Origin: Dermacentor variabilis
Lineage: Eukaryota > Arthropoda > Arachnida > Ixodida > Ixodidae
NCBI RefSeq assembly: GCF_050947875.1
Contig: NC_134569.1
Span: 203,003,127 to 203,067,126, forward strand
DNA: 64,000 nt
Direction of reading: 5' to 3'
The notes under the pieces are model-generated. The model made no database searches, was not told the origin of the DNA, and saw only the letters and a list, made by a program, of their open reading frames with translations. Each line of letters starts with the position of its first letter. Position 1 is the first letter of the stretch. Below are positions 9,695-18,396 of the stretch, piece after piece. The translations under genes were made by a program, and so were the position numbers.

Positions 9695-10264
9695 TTGTGG
9701 AACACTCAGTATCTTCATTTCACGCTTTACCATCCGCAAACTGAGCGCACCAATCGTACCCTCGCCAACATGCTTTCTATGTATGTCTCAGTGCATCATA
9801 AGAACTGCGATGCCATATTACCGTTCATCACGTATGCCTTCAACACAGCCAAACATGAAGTCACAGGATACGCACCTTTCTTTTTCCTTTACGTTCACAA
9901 TCCTCAAAGCTTTATCGGCCCCATACTTCCCTTTTCGGCTAATGACGGTGGTTCTGTCACGCACATATTGTGTCGCGCCGAAGAAGCAAGTCGACTTGAC
10001 CGGCTCAGAATGCTATCGTCGCATGTTCATGGTAAGGCTCGCTACGAAATAGAACATTTGCCCGTGAGATTCGCAACCGGCGACTCCGTGTGGCTCTGGA
10101 CACCGGTTCGGCAAAGGGAACTTTGCCAAAAGCTTCTCTCCAAGTATTCGGATTCTTCCGTGATTCTCAAATGGTTGAGTCAAGTGACCTGTGTCATCAC
10201 TAAAGCGACGGCTGATAACCGCCGTTCACGCAAGACGGAAGTTAGGCACGTCGCACGATTTTAA
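9695..10264 (+). CDS. Gypsy-2 integrase C-terminal fragment
   Basis: A 189-codon open frame: LYHPQTERTNRTLANMLSMYVS (third catalytic region, with the expected NG-x-x-E changed to QTERTN), AILPFITYAFNTAKHEVTGYAPFFFLY, and the C-terminal HLPVRFATGDSVWLWTPVRQRELCQKLLSKYSDSSVILKWLSQVTCVI (GPF/Y-type module). It begins straight after (TA)n, so the upstream integrase core is missing. This is the longest intact integrase piece in the region but is only the C-terminal half of the protein. The real start lies outside the fragment. Confidence 0.75.
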   Translation: MWNTQYLHFTLYHPQTERTNRTLANMLSMYVSVHHKNCDAILPFITYAFNTAKHEVTGYAPFFFLYVHNPQSFIGPILPFSANDGGSVTHILCRAEEASRLDRLRMLSSHVHGKARYEIEHLPVRFATGDSVWLWTPVRQRELCQKLLSKYSDSSVILKWLSQVTCVITKATADNRRSRKTEVRHVARF

Positions 10265-10345
10265 CCGTACCATCAACTCTGACTCTGACGTACATCAACT
10301 CTGACTGACTCGCTCGGTGAGCTTCGTCTGCCACTGAGGAAAATG

Positions 10346-10402
10346 TAACGCCGCACCGGAGGAGCGTGGAAGGGAAAGAAGACGCGGCGTGAGGTTTGTG
10401 GA

Positions 10403-10463
<61 letters not shown>

Positions 10464-10620
10464 GAAGCAACTGTTTTGCGGATGTAGAAGATGCTGAAGT
10501 GTAGAGCGGACAAGAGGAGGATGAAGTGAGGTCTATCGTCCGCCATCTTTGTTGTTACTGCCCCATTTTTAGTCTTCGTGTACATAGTGTAAATAAGTCC
10601 CCCTTTTCTAGAGATCTCCC
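10346..10620 (+). mobile_element. Gypsy-2 LTR-like terminus containing (TA)n
   Basis: Starts TGTAACGCCGCACC after a pol end homologous to that of Gypsy-1. It is interrupted by about 25 TA units (10407-10457) and continues with GTGTACATAGTGTAAATAAG (polyadenylation-like). It is followed by text leading into the Gypsy-3 integrase at about 10725. Confidence 0.5.
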
Positions 10621-10724
10621 CGTACCATCTTAGTGGAAGTCCTGAGTAGCTGAAGTTGAAGCAGCGGGCCTCTCAGTCGACATGGTCGAATGGCCCACAA
10701 TATGTCCGTTGCGAGGTTCCGTGA

Positions 10725-11260
10725 TGGGATCGTCATGGATGGGGCGGACAGTTTCTGTCAAAGGTGATCGATGACATTCTCAAATCCTGCACGACGCAGC
10801 ATAATTTGACTACTGCCTACCATCCACAATCTAATTGGTTGAGAGAACGTCTGAACCAGACACTTACCGACATAGTGTCCATGTATGTGCGCGACGACCA
10901 CCAGGACTTGGATGCTGCATTACCCTTTGTGACATTCGCGTACGACACTTCCAAGCATGACACCGCTGGTTATTCGTCGTTTTTTCCCTTATATGGTCGC
11001 AACCCTGCGTTACCCATAAACACTCTGCTGCCTTCTTCTTGGTGCCCACCCACAGAATATGCTCAAAAGACGATAGCCCGTGCCGACCATCCGCGTCAAG
11101 TTGCTCGCACTCAATTTTCTGAGTCCCAAATCCACTAGCGGCATCGCTACAACAGCCACTGCAAAACCACGCGCTTTGTCCCTGGTAATTATGTGCTTGA
11201 ATGCATAAATCCACGTTTTGTAAAGAAATTAACTGGAGCGCCAATGCATTTCCCCGCTAC
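10725..11260 (+). pseudogene. Gypsy-3 integrase fragment
   Basis: Reads GGQFLSKVIDDILKSCTTQHNLTTAYHPQSNWLRERLNQTLTDIVSMYVRDDHQDLDAALPFVTFAYDTSKHDTAGYSSFFPLYGRNPALPINTLLP: integrase core third-residue region (AYHPQSNxLxERxNQTL) and the LPF.TFAYxTSxHxxxGxSPF motif. It ends at a stop near 11138, with decayed sequence to about 11260. It is the third integrase 3' half in tandem. Confidence 0.75.
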
Positions 11261-11269
11261 CCTTGGGAA

Positions 11270-11545
11270 CTAATATCTCGAAACTGGTGTGATCCTGAGA
11301 ATTCGCTCCAAGTGGATCCTCCTTCGAACTTCACGGCTAGAATTTGTAAATTGCAATATGGGCCATAAGGTACTTAGTTGAAAGTTAATTAGGTATTTTT
11401 GTTAAACAGTCAATTATATATTTCAACTTTTTTTGCAAGTATTGTCCGCCTCTACGAGTAGACCACCTCATTAGCTAGAATTGTGCTATCTGCCAGAGGC
11501 AACCTCTATAATATTATGAACGTGTTCGCTGTAACGCCCAGTATA
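11270..11545. repeat. AT-rich unit with a possible terminal repeat
   Basis: The right end (GCTGTAACGCCCAGTATA, about 11527-11545) resembles a degraded form of the terminal motif GCTGAAACxCC seen at the right end of the long-inverted-repeat element at 42945. No reading frame is present. Assignment to that DNA-transposon-like family is tentative. Confidence 0.3.
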
Positions 11546-12885
11546 TAATAAAACACATGAAGCAAAGGATATCATGCTGAAAACACACTTTTTTTATTAA
11601 AATGTAGATTTATTAGGCATGAAAAGTAAGCGCGCGATAGCCTTCGTTTTGCATAGAAAGGGGCGGTAAGCTCAACCTTGACCATTACCTGCCGAGTTGC
11701 GGTGGAGGCTCCATCCACTTTCTTGTGTATTTGTGCACTTGTACAAAGAGTAAACTTTTTAATGGAATACCTGAGTGCAGAGTATGACCGCATTTTCCTC
11801 TCTCGCAAGGCCATAATCACCTCAATTTGCCCCATATAGCTTGTCGTTGATAGCCCTGATTACTTTGGACACGCCTGTAAAGTGCACTGACATAGGTTTC
11901 GCAGACAATAGCAACTAGCTAGGGCGCCATCAAAATAAGCGCTGCACAACTGAGTGCTCTGTTTAACAGTGGCCTACTAAGCCTACTCATAGGAATGGGA
12001 GCCAGCGCCGCTCCCGACGATGGCGGCTGATGCATAGCGTACTTTTTAACACAGGTGTCAGGTGTTAGGTAGATTTAGGTGTAGCAACTGACTAACAAAC
12101 TCTCCCATGCTACCTCAAGGCTTATACACGCTCATTGCGATGTTATCAATCATAACAAAAGTCGTCCGCTCAGAAGAAGCGAATGCGCAACCACCTTTTC
12201 ACCTACTGCAGTGCAGCTGGCCTCGATTCCTCGGTAACAACTTTCGTTCTGGATGCCCACAGAAAGATCTGTCGGCGACAAGGAAACAAGAGTTTTCCTT
12301 TAAAAAAGGTAACGGGCAAGAGCGCCTTAGGGGTGTACCCTAGCAAAAAAAAAAAAAAAGAACACTAGATAAAGAAAGAACCCTAGGGGTGATGCGCGGA
12401 GGGTGAAATCTCAATCTATCGCGTGCCATGCAACTTTCACACAAAATCAAACACCGTTTTGGAATGATCGTGGCCCTTTATCATCATGCTCAATAGAAAT
12501 TCGAAAGACAATACAACACAAAAGATAACCGAAACATTTCTTGTTATTTGGAATCTGATCCGCCATATTTAGCGAATCGGATTTCTCCCATTTTTAGCGT
12601 GTTCTTTAGTACATTTTGCCCCCCAGTTTCGAAGCTTTTTGACTTTATCTTCTGTTGCACTAGGTTACAATTTGTGCCAATGTGCGAATGTTTCCCATTT
12701 ATTGATTCTGTCCGGATTGAAAATATGATTGTTTCTTTAAAACTGTCATTCTGTCGTCACGACAAAATGAACTAAAAGCCCTTTAAACAAGGAAGAAGGT
12801 GCACGGTACATATTTCTGGTAAGATAATTTCTGAAATCCGTGAACAATGACACGTTAACCATGGAGTTGAAAATCGGTACACTGG
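11546..12885. other. Unassigned AT-rich DNA with poly(A) tract
   Basis: No recognisable domain in either strand. An A15-type run at 12344-12359 preceded by GGTGTACCCTAGC could be the tail of a retroposed sequence, but I cannot identify a source. Short open frames at 12107-12343 and 12548-12775 have no motifs. Confidence 0.4.
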
Positions 12886-12889
12886 TTGC

Positions 12890-13520
12890 AATATATAAAT
12901 CGAGCAACCGACTGTTTCCCCAATACTACAACACTAGCATTCCTTGTTAAATAACAGAGCACATATGAAATTCACAGCGTTTTAATTTTCTTGAATCTAA
13001 TGCCGTTCTTACATCCCCACAACATGGCTTTCGACGTGATTCTTCTTGCGGAACACAGCTGCTGCCGTTCGCGCATTTATTCCATGATATGCTAAACCGA
13101 AGTTTCCGCATTAACTGCGTTTTTTTAAAGCATGATATAAATTAGTAATATATAAACTCTTTCTGGTTAATATTTACCGCAATCTGCTTGTCTGGCTAAA
13201 GTGATTTCTTCATTATCGCTCTTAGCGTGCCACCATTAAGCACCACAGTTCACACCCACTCAGGTGACATCTGGCGTTCCTCAGGGCGGCGCTTTAGGTT
13301 CGCTACTTCTGCTGATTTGTGTACGTGATTTACCTAGCCCGGCGTGTTACTTCACACCGTTATACGCTGACGACGGCAGTGCTTATTGTTAGACCTGTGG
13401 TATCAATGATGAGCAGGTTCTACAAATTGACGTTACTTCAATGGTAATTCGGTGCAAAACATGGCAGGTTGGAGCTAAAGCTAACAAATGTAATCTAATG
13501 CGCGTACCACGTCAGAACAC
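12890..13520 (+). pseudogene. CR1/L2-like LINE reverse transcriptase, 5' part
   Basis: Read through several stops: NRLFP..TSIPC, NFLESNAVLTSPQHGFRRDSSCGTQLLPFAHLFHDM (xQHGFRxxxSCxTQLxxFxHD), then VTSGVPQGGALGSLLLLICVRDLPS (SGVPQGxxLGPLLF) and LYADDGSAYC (YADD box). The clade is inferred from HGFRxxxSCxTQL and SGVPQGS. The reading resumes at 17580 after two insertions. Confidence 0.65.
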
Positions 13521-13525
13521 TTCTT

Positions 13526-13690
13526 CCTTTCTTTCTTTCTTCATTGATTTATTTAAGACAATGAACAGATTGTCTTAGGAGACACGGCTAAAGGCAAACA
13601 TTTGCCTGACCAGGCCGTGCGACCCAATGTACGGGTGGCACGGCCTAGTCAGTTTAAATACACAGTTTAAATACCATATCGTTCGAGACT
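13526..13690 (-). mobile_element. LINE 3' UTR scrap with (GAAA)n tail
   Basis: On the minus strand it reads an unassigned 3' UTR with two copies of GGCCGTGC/GCACGGCC, then CTTAAATAAATCAATGAAG and a GAAA-repeat tail (13526-13540). Polyadenylation-like signal plus tetranucleotide tail mark it as the 3' terminus of a LINE inserted in the CR1-like copy. Confidence 0.5.
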
Positions 13691-13702
13691 GACTCATCAT
13701 AT

Positions 13703-13860
13703 TGTTATGGCGAGAAAACATGTGTATTTACAACATATACAGTTAGAAGGTTCTAGCTCAGTAGACAGGGTAACACTATCTACCGATGGTCGAGAGACTT
13801 CAACCTCCGCTTTACCTCCCAAAGTCTTTTGTCCACAGCGGCACAAACTCGCACGTGACA
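13703..13860 (-). repeat. Gypsy-4 3' LTR
   Basis: On the minus strand it begins TGTCACGTGCGAG and ends in TAACA. It matches 17378-17536 along its length (CTACCGAT.GTCGAGAGACTTCA shared). The short length of 158 bp is within the range of small Gypsy LTRs. Confidence 0.85.
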
Positions 13861-14560
13861 ATAACCCCCGGTGGTAGAAGCATCGTCTCGATGCTTCCTA
13901 GGGTGTCGAATCAGTGTGCGAGTTATAGGGCTTTAGTCGCGAAACGGTGCACGATATCAGTTCTTGGTGATGCAGAAGACGTCGAAGTCACAGGTCATAT
14001 GTTATATGTGAGGCTCGTGACTTGGCGAAGAAATCGGTAGGGCCCGACCTATCTCGGCAGCAGTTTTTCGAGAACACCGACGCGACAGGAGCGTAACCAA
14101 AGCAGGACAAGTGACCCAGGGTTGAAATGAACGTCCCGACGACGACTGCCGTAATGGTGCTTTTAGATAGTCTGAGACGCCAGAAGACGGTCATGGGCAA
14201 TGCGACGTGCTGCGGCCGCGCGAGCAATGGCGTCGTGAGCACAGAACGCTGTAGTGTTGGCATCGGAAGGGAGCAGCGAGTCAAGAGGCAGGACTGGGTC
14301 ACGGCCATATAGTAAAAGGAACGTAGAATAACCAGTAATATCGTGATCCTACGAATTGTATGCAAACGTTACAAAGGGCAAGGTGCAGTCTCAATCCCGG
14401 TGATCATCAGACACGTACATGGAGAGCATGTCCGTGAGTGTACGGTTGAGACGCTCAGTAAGACCGTTTGTTTGTGGGTGGTAAGCCGTCGTGAACTTGT
14501 GCGACGTGGAGCAAGAGCGAAGAAGGTTGTCGACAACCTTATAAAGAAAAAAGCGGCCTC
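13860..14560 (-). pseudogene. Gypsy-4 integrase C-terminal part
   Basis: Reading the minus strand: VVDNLLRSCSTSHKFTTAYHPQTNGLTERLNRTLTDMLSMYVSDDH (third catalytic residue region, LTERLNRTL intact), then LPFVTFAYN-like and TGYSTFLLLYGRDP text, then a decayed C-terminus. Stops and frame changes separate it from the core at 14559-15065. Confidence 0.65.
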
Positions 14561-15065
14561 AATCAGTGAGTAGCTGATGTGGGGCACCATAATGTAGGAT
14601 CACCTCATGATGGAGAAAATCAGCCACATCAGTTGCGCAGCTCGCAGGGACGGCCCACGTTATGATATAACGTGTGGCATAGTCCGTCGCAACGGCCGCC
14701 CACTTGTTGCCCGAGGATAAAGTCGGAAATGGGCCAAGGAGGTTCAGGTCGACGTGGGAAAATGGCTCACTGGGGATATCTATAGGGTGAAGGTGCCCAA
14801 CAGGACACAATGGAGGCTTCTTGCGGCGTTGGCAAAGTTCGCAGGCAGCGACGCAGCTTCGAACTGAGCGATAAAGCCCAGGCCAGCAAAATCGCCTGGG
14901 CACACGGTCGTAGCTATGGGAGACGACCAAATGACCAGCGGTGGGCACATCGTGTAACTGCGAGAGAATTGTCGAGCGCAGATGCTGGGCAACGACGAGA
15001 AGCAGTTTAGCACCATGTGGATTCATATTCAGTCGGTATACGGTACCGTCCTGGAGAACAAACAT
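14559..15065 (-). CDS. Gypsy-4 integrase zinc finger and core
   Basis: A 168-codon open frame. The N-terminal H2C2 zinc finger is complete: LHDVPTAGHL (two His) and CVAACELCQRRK (two Cys). Core: FSHVDLNLLGPFPTLSSGNKWAAVATDYATRYIITWAVP, giving the first catalytic Asp (VDL) and second (TDY). It ends HYGAPHQLLTD, just before the DRG-like turn, where the frame breaks. Integrase would insert the cDNA. This is the best preserved domain of the element. The first Met is internal to pol. Confidence 0.8.
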   Translation of the reverse strand: MFVLQDGTVYRLNMNPHGAKLLLVVAQHLRSTILSQLHDVPTAGHLVVSHSYDRVPRRFCWPGLYRSVRSCVAACELCQRRKKPPLCPVGHLHPIDIPSEPFSHVDLNLLGPFPTLSSGNKWAAVATDYATRYIITWAVPASCATDVADFLHHEVILHYGAPHQLLTD

Positions 15066-15365
15066 ACGGAGGAAATGTTCTGTTGCTCCGAGGTAAGGCG
15101 TTCGATGATGGATCGCGAATATGGGTCACGACGCTGCTCGTCGGCGATGCGTGAGAAATCGGACATCGACAAAACGCGGGTATCTGTATCGGTTTCGGTG
15201 CCACTGGGAGGGTCGACAGGATAGCAGGAGAGGCAGACGGCGTCCTTATGTAGCCGCCCAGATTTGTAGGACACGGAAAAGGTGTACTCTTGCAGGCGTA
15301 AAGCCCAGTGGCGAAGGCGGCCTGTCGAGTCTCTGAGTGAGGATAGCCAACATAATGCATGATGA
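15029..15365 (-). pseudogene. Gypsy-4 RNase H C-terminal half
   Basis: TDHHALCWLSSLRDSTGRLRHWALRLQEYTFSVSYKSGRLHKDAVCLS: the Asp of TDHxxLxWL and the KSGxxHxDAxxLS end of Gypsy RNase H are present. The N-terminal half (15523-15789) is separated by a nested insertion. Confidence 0.75.
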
Positions 15366-15376
15366 TCTGTCACGAC

Positions 15377-15511
15377 GGTGAAATAATAAAATAATAGCGA
15401 TTTATTTCGATCCCCATTACATTGATGGAGGGGATGGGAATAAAAGCAATTGATGCTTGTCTAAGTTATCACCCCCTGTACAGCAGGTGAGCATTGGCAT
15501 GAGACGGCGCT
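15377..15511 (-). mobile_element. 135-bp retroposed insertion in Gypsy-4 RNase H, 11-bp TSD
   Basis: TCTGTCACGAC occurs at 15366-15376 and again at 15512-15522, exactly where the RNase H reading (FAVVT / TDHHALCWL) breaks. On the minus strand the insert ends in an AT-rich AATAAATCG..TATTATTTTATTATTTC tail, as expected for a retroposed 3' end. The source is not recognised. Confidence 0.7.
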
Positions 15512-15522
15512 TCTGTCACGAC

Positions 15523-15789
15523 AGCAAATAGAAAGTCAAACAAAGCATTAGAACATTAGCACATGCGCCCGAACAGATAAGGGTGGAACTTAGCAATGGC
15601 CTAAACAAGATCCAAGCATTCATGATCTGTTATGGAGTAGTTGCGCTCTGGTGCTGAAAGAAGACGGCTAGCATACGAGATCACGCGATTGGTGTCCCGC
15701 TGTCGTTGGTACAAGCTAGCGCCAATGCCTTGGCCGCTGGCATCAGTGCGAACTTCTGTGTAGGCATGCGGATCAAAGTTACCCAACAC
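15523..15789 (-). pseudogene. Gypsy-4 RNase H N-terminal half
   Basis: FDPHAYTEVRTDASGQGIGASLYQRQRDTNRVISYASRLLSAPERNYSITDHECLDLV: the first acidic residue (TDASG) and the Glu of the HExL-type helix are intact. AIAKFHPYLFGR continues beyond a stop. A 12-codon extra segment precedes the nested insertion. Confidence 0.75.
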
Positions 15790-16575
15790 GGGTGCATTGA
15801 TAAGAGGACTGATAAGCGTTGAAAATGCTGCAGCCTGGTCGGGTCCCCAACGAAAAGTGGTGTCCTTGTTGAGGAGGTCCGTGAGAGGACGAGCGCTTAC
15901 GGAAAAGTTCTGGATAAATGCCCGAAAATAGTAACACTGCCCTAGGAAACTTCAGACATCGGTAGAAGAACGCGGAATTGGAAACTCACCAATGGCACAA
16001 ACTTTATCAGGATCAACCTGGACGCCAGAAGTACTCGTATTTGGCGGTGGCCGAAATGACATTTTGCAGAATTGAGTTGTAAGCCAACTTGTCGAAAGAC
16101 AGCAATGGTAGCTGAGAGTCGGTAGAGGTGGCTCAAAAACGTCGGTGAGAAAACGATGACGTCATCAAGGTAGCAGAGGCATGTGGTTCATATGAATCTG
16201 CGCATAAGAGAGTCAATCATGCGCCCGAAGGTAGCAGGGGCATTACACAGTCCGAAAAGTATCACTTAAAATTGGCAGAGACCATTCGGAGTGAAGAAGG
16301 CGGTGTTTTCGCGATGTCGTTCATCCACGGCGATTTGCCAGTAACCAGGGCGCAAATCAATCGACGAAAAATAACTGCCACCGTGTAAGCAGTCCAGCGC
16401 GTCATCAATACGCGGCAGCGGATACACGTCCTTTGTGGTAATCTTACTGAAGTGACGGTAATCGATACATAATCTCCAGGTATTGTCCTTCTTTTAAAGC
16501 AAAACGACGGGTGACGTCCACGGACTGCAGGAAGGCCCGATAATATCTTTGGAGAGCATTTTGTCCTCCTCCGTT
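15790..16575 (-). pseudogene. Gypsy-4 reverse transcriptase palm
   Basis: Recovered across frame changes: RLCIDYRHFSKITTKDVYPLPRIDDALDCLHGGSYFSSIDLRPGYWQIAVDE (motif A Asp in SSIDLRPGYWQ), FGLCNAPATFGRMIDSLM, and CYLDDVIVFSPT near 16157-16190 (YLDD box intact). It ends GLQLNSAKCHFG. All three catalytic Asp positions survive although the frame is broken. Confidence 0.75.
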
Positions 16576-17153
16576 TAGATCACCGCGCGTTCATCCGCAG
16601 ACACACGGTAGGGCCGCCAATGTATAGGAGGAGCGTCGCCAGTGTGGATTGGATGGGCGACGACACGGGTTCCACTTAGCGGGCGATTGCCCAAATCAAA
16701 GACGTCTTCAGAGGACATCACAATGCGGCGAATGGCGTCGGTGTGAGCAGGTCGTAAATCCGTAGCTATCATTGCTGTAAACTTGTCGTTGCATGAAGTA
16801 GGAGCAGCTACCCCACCGTCTTCGAAAGGGGAGAGCACAGCTAGAGCTACACCTTTAGGAAGCACTTGCAGACACAAACCAAAGTTCAGAAGAGAAAGCC
16901 GCGCTTGAATGTTGACAAGAGTTACAATTGGGCTTGGTAGTGCTAGTTGACGGCCCAGGATGGCATCGCAAAGTGGGGACACCACGTAAGGACCATCTCG
17001 AAGTGGTGGAGAAGGTGACATGAGGACGCAAGTCGCAGCATCAGGTTTCAGTCGAACAAATTCAGTAGAACGAAGTCGGGATTTGTGGTTCTCACTCGGC
17101 GTCGCCAAAGTAATGGGGCTGTAGAAGGCGAAGGGTGCCGGTTGCACAGTCAA
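16575..17153 (-). pseudogene. Gypsy-4 protease-RT linker and RT start
   Basis: A 192-codon open stretch ending RRIVMSSEDVFDLGNRPLSGTRVVAHPIHTGDAPPIHWRPYRVSADERAVI, the conserved H-x-I-x-T-G-x-x-x-P-I-x-x-x-P-Y-R-V-S entry to Gypsy RT. The upstream part is the variable linker. Confidence 0.75.
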
Positions 17154-17337
17154 TAAGTGCGGAATGTGCCGTCAGAAAGTCGATTCCAAGAATCACTTCG
17201 TGGGGACACTCGGCAAGCATAGTTAACAGGACTAACACTGGACGGCCGCCAATGATAACACGGGCAGCGCACATTCCCATCACGGCTGTTGTACTGCCAT
17301 TAGCTACTCGAACGGCAGGCGACTCGGCAGGTGTCAA
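17092..17337 (-). pseudogene. Gypsy-4 protease C-terminal remnant
   Basis: Encodes VIIGGRPVLVLLTMLAECPHEVILGIDFLTAHSALIDCATGTLRL. ILGIDFLxxHxAxID is the conserved C-terminal half of the Gypsy retropepsin. The catalytic D-T/S-G is not present, because the deletion that removed gag begins inside the protease. Confidence 0.7.
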
Positions 17338-17360
17338 GACTTTACGGGGACGGCTGCGAA

Positions 17361-17374
17361 GATCTGATCCACCA
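17361..17374 (-). other. Primer-binding-site-like sequence of Gypsy-4
   Basis: On the minus strand TGGTGGATCAGATC follows the LTR end (TAACA) by three bases. The TGG start is what complementarity to a tRNA 3' CCA end requires. The matching tRNA species was not determined. Confidence 0.5.
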
Positions 17375-17377
17375 AAA

Positions 17378-17536
17378 TGTTACGTGAAGAAAATATATGT
17401 ATTTACAATATATACAGTTACAAGGTTGTGCCTCATTAGCCAGGGTAACACCATCTACCGATCGTCGAGAGACTTCACCCTTCTCTTCACCTCCCAACGG
17501 GTTTTTGTCCGCAGCAGCACAAACTCGTACATGACA
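17378..17536 (-). repeat. Gypsy-4 5' LTR
   Basis: 159 bp, TGTCATGTACGAG...TTCACGTAACA on the minus strand. It is similar to the 3' LTR but with clearly more than a few substitutions, suggesting insertion is not recent. Confidence 0.85.
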
Positions 17537-17559
17537 ATATAGATATACCCACAAGTTCA

Positions 17560-17835
17560 TGTATTAGATACTCTCAATTAGTAATCATATGTCTGTCCAC
17601 TCGGGAATCTAAAACGCTAACCGCACGTTAGGGCATCTCCTACGCAACTTCTGCAAGGCGCCTGTCTCATTAAAACTGCTCACTTATAGAACACGCGTTC
17701 GACCAAAACTAGAACATGCAGCCTCAATTTGGGATGCCTAACCGAGCTAATCTCATTCATGCCACTGAACTAATACAGAATAATGCAACCCGCTTTATTC
17801 TAACAACAGTTGCAGAGCCAGCATAACGTAAATGA
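17560..17835 (+). pseudogene. CR1/L2-like LINE, continuation after Gypsy-4
   Basis: Plus-strand reading GHLLRNFCKAPVSLKLLTYRTRVRPKLEHAASIWDA, then N-x-x-x-R-F/L-I-L-x-N-N: the thumb region LGYLRRNFxxAPxSxKLLxYxTxVRPKLEYAxxIWDP of CR1-like LINEs. It fits as the downstream part of the RT at 12890-13520. SINE sequence begins directly after it. Confidence 0.6.
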
Positions 17836-17839
17836 CAGG

Positions 17840-18085
17840 GTATCTTTAATAATAATATTTGGGGTTTTACGTGCCAAAACCACATTCTGATTATGAGGCA
17901 CGCCGTAGTGGAGGACTCCGGAAATTTTGACCACCTGGGGTTCTTTAACGTGCGCCTAAATCTAAGCACACGGGTGTTTTCGCATTTCGCCCCCATCGAA
18001 ATGCGGCCGCCGTGGCCGGGATTCGATCCCGCGACCTCGTGCTCAGCAGCCCAACACCATAGCCACTGAGCAACCACGGCGGGTT
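17840..18085 (-). mobile_element. tRNA-derived SINE (family S1), near complete
   Basis: On the minus strand the head (18082 to 18008) folds as a tRNA cloverleaf: acceptor GCCGTGG/CCACGGC, A box TTGCTCAGTGGCTA and B box GGGATCGAATCCC. The body follows with GGCGGCCGCATTTCGATGGG, then GTTAAAGAACCCCAGGTGG, ending in GGCACGTAAAACCCCAAATATTATT. RNA polymerase III would transcribe it. Other copies in the window: 19845, 20140, 27965, 39450 and 44480. Confidence 0.85.
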
Positions 18086-18396
18086 TTGCCTTGCATAGCA
18101 CTACGCCGGAAAGTTTTTCTCTCTTTATCTTTTTCAGGAAACTTATCATCACATGTCGTTGCGCATGCTTATTTCAGCACCCACCTATGCTTACACCATA
18201 TTGACTACAAAAATAAAGCTCAGCACTTTTGATAGGATACGAACACTTTCTTTAGAACCACCTGACATCCGATATTGTATCATTTATTGATAGCGTACTT
18301 TTCTGCAAATACTTATTCGTTTTTTCTGTGTTTTTTCTTTGTGCTTCCTCTTAAGTTATTAAAAAATGGCTGTGGCTTAGCTAAGGTTAAGCCCAG

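Larger units (their letters stand above)
13703..17536 (-). mobile_element. Gypsy-4: LTR retrotransposon with both LTRs, internally deleted
   Basis: Two near-identical direct LTRs (13703-13860 and 17378-17536) flank 3.5 kb of minus-strand pol: protease C-terminus, RT with YLDDV, RNase H, and integrase with zinc finger. ATAT flanks both outer ends (13699-13702 and 17537-17540) as a 4-bp TSD. A primer-binding-site-like TGGTGGATCAGATC lies just inside the 5' LTR. Gag and the protease active site are absent, because only about 40 bp separate the LTR from the protease C-terminal text. Several frameshifts and a nested 135-bp insertion in RNase H are present. It is inserted in a CR1-like LINE that resumes on the other side. 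Confidence 0.85.

Noticed and set aside
9499..10585. Tyr-Ile repeat peptides around 9650 and 10430
   Set aside because: Translations of (TA)n microsatellites.
18008..18082. Functional tRNA gene
   Set aside because: A cloverleaf is present but continuous with a SINE body found in several other copies; it is a SINE head.
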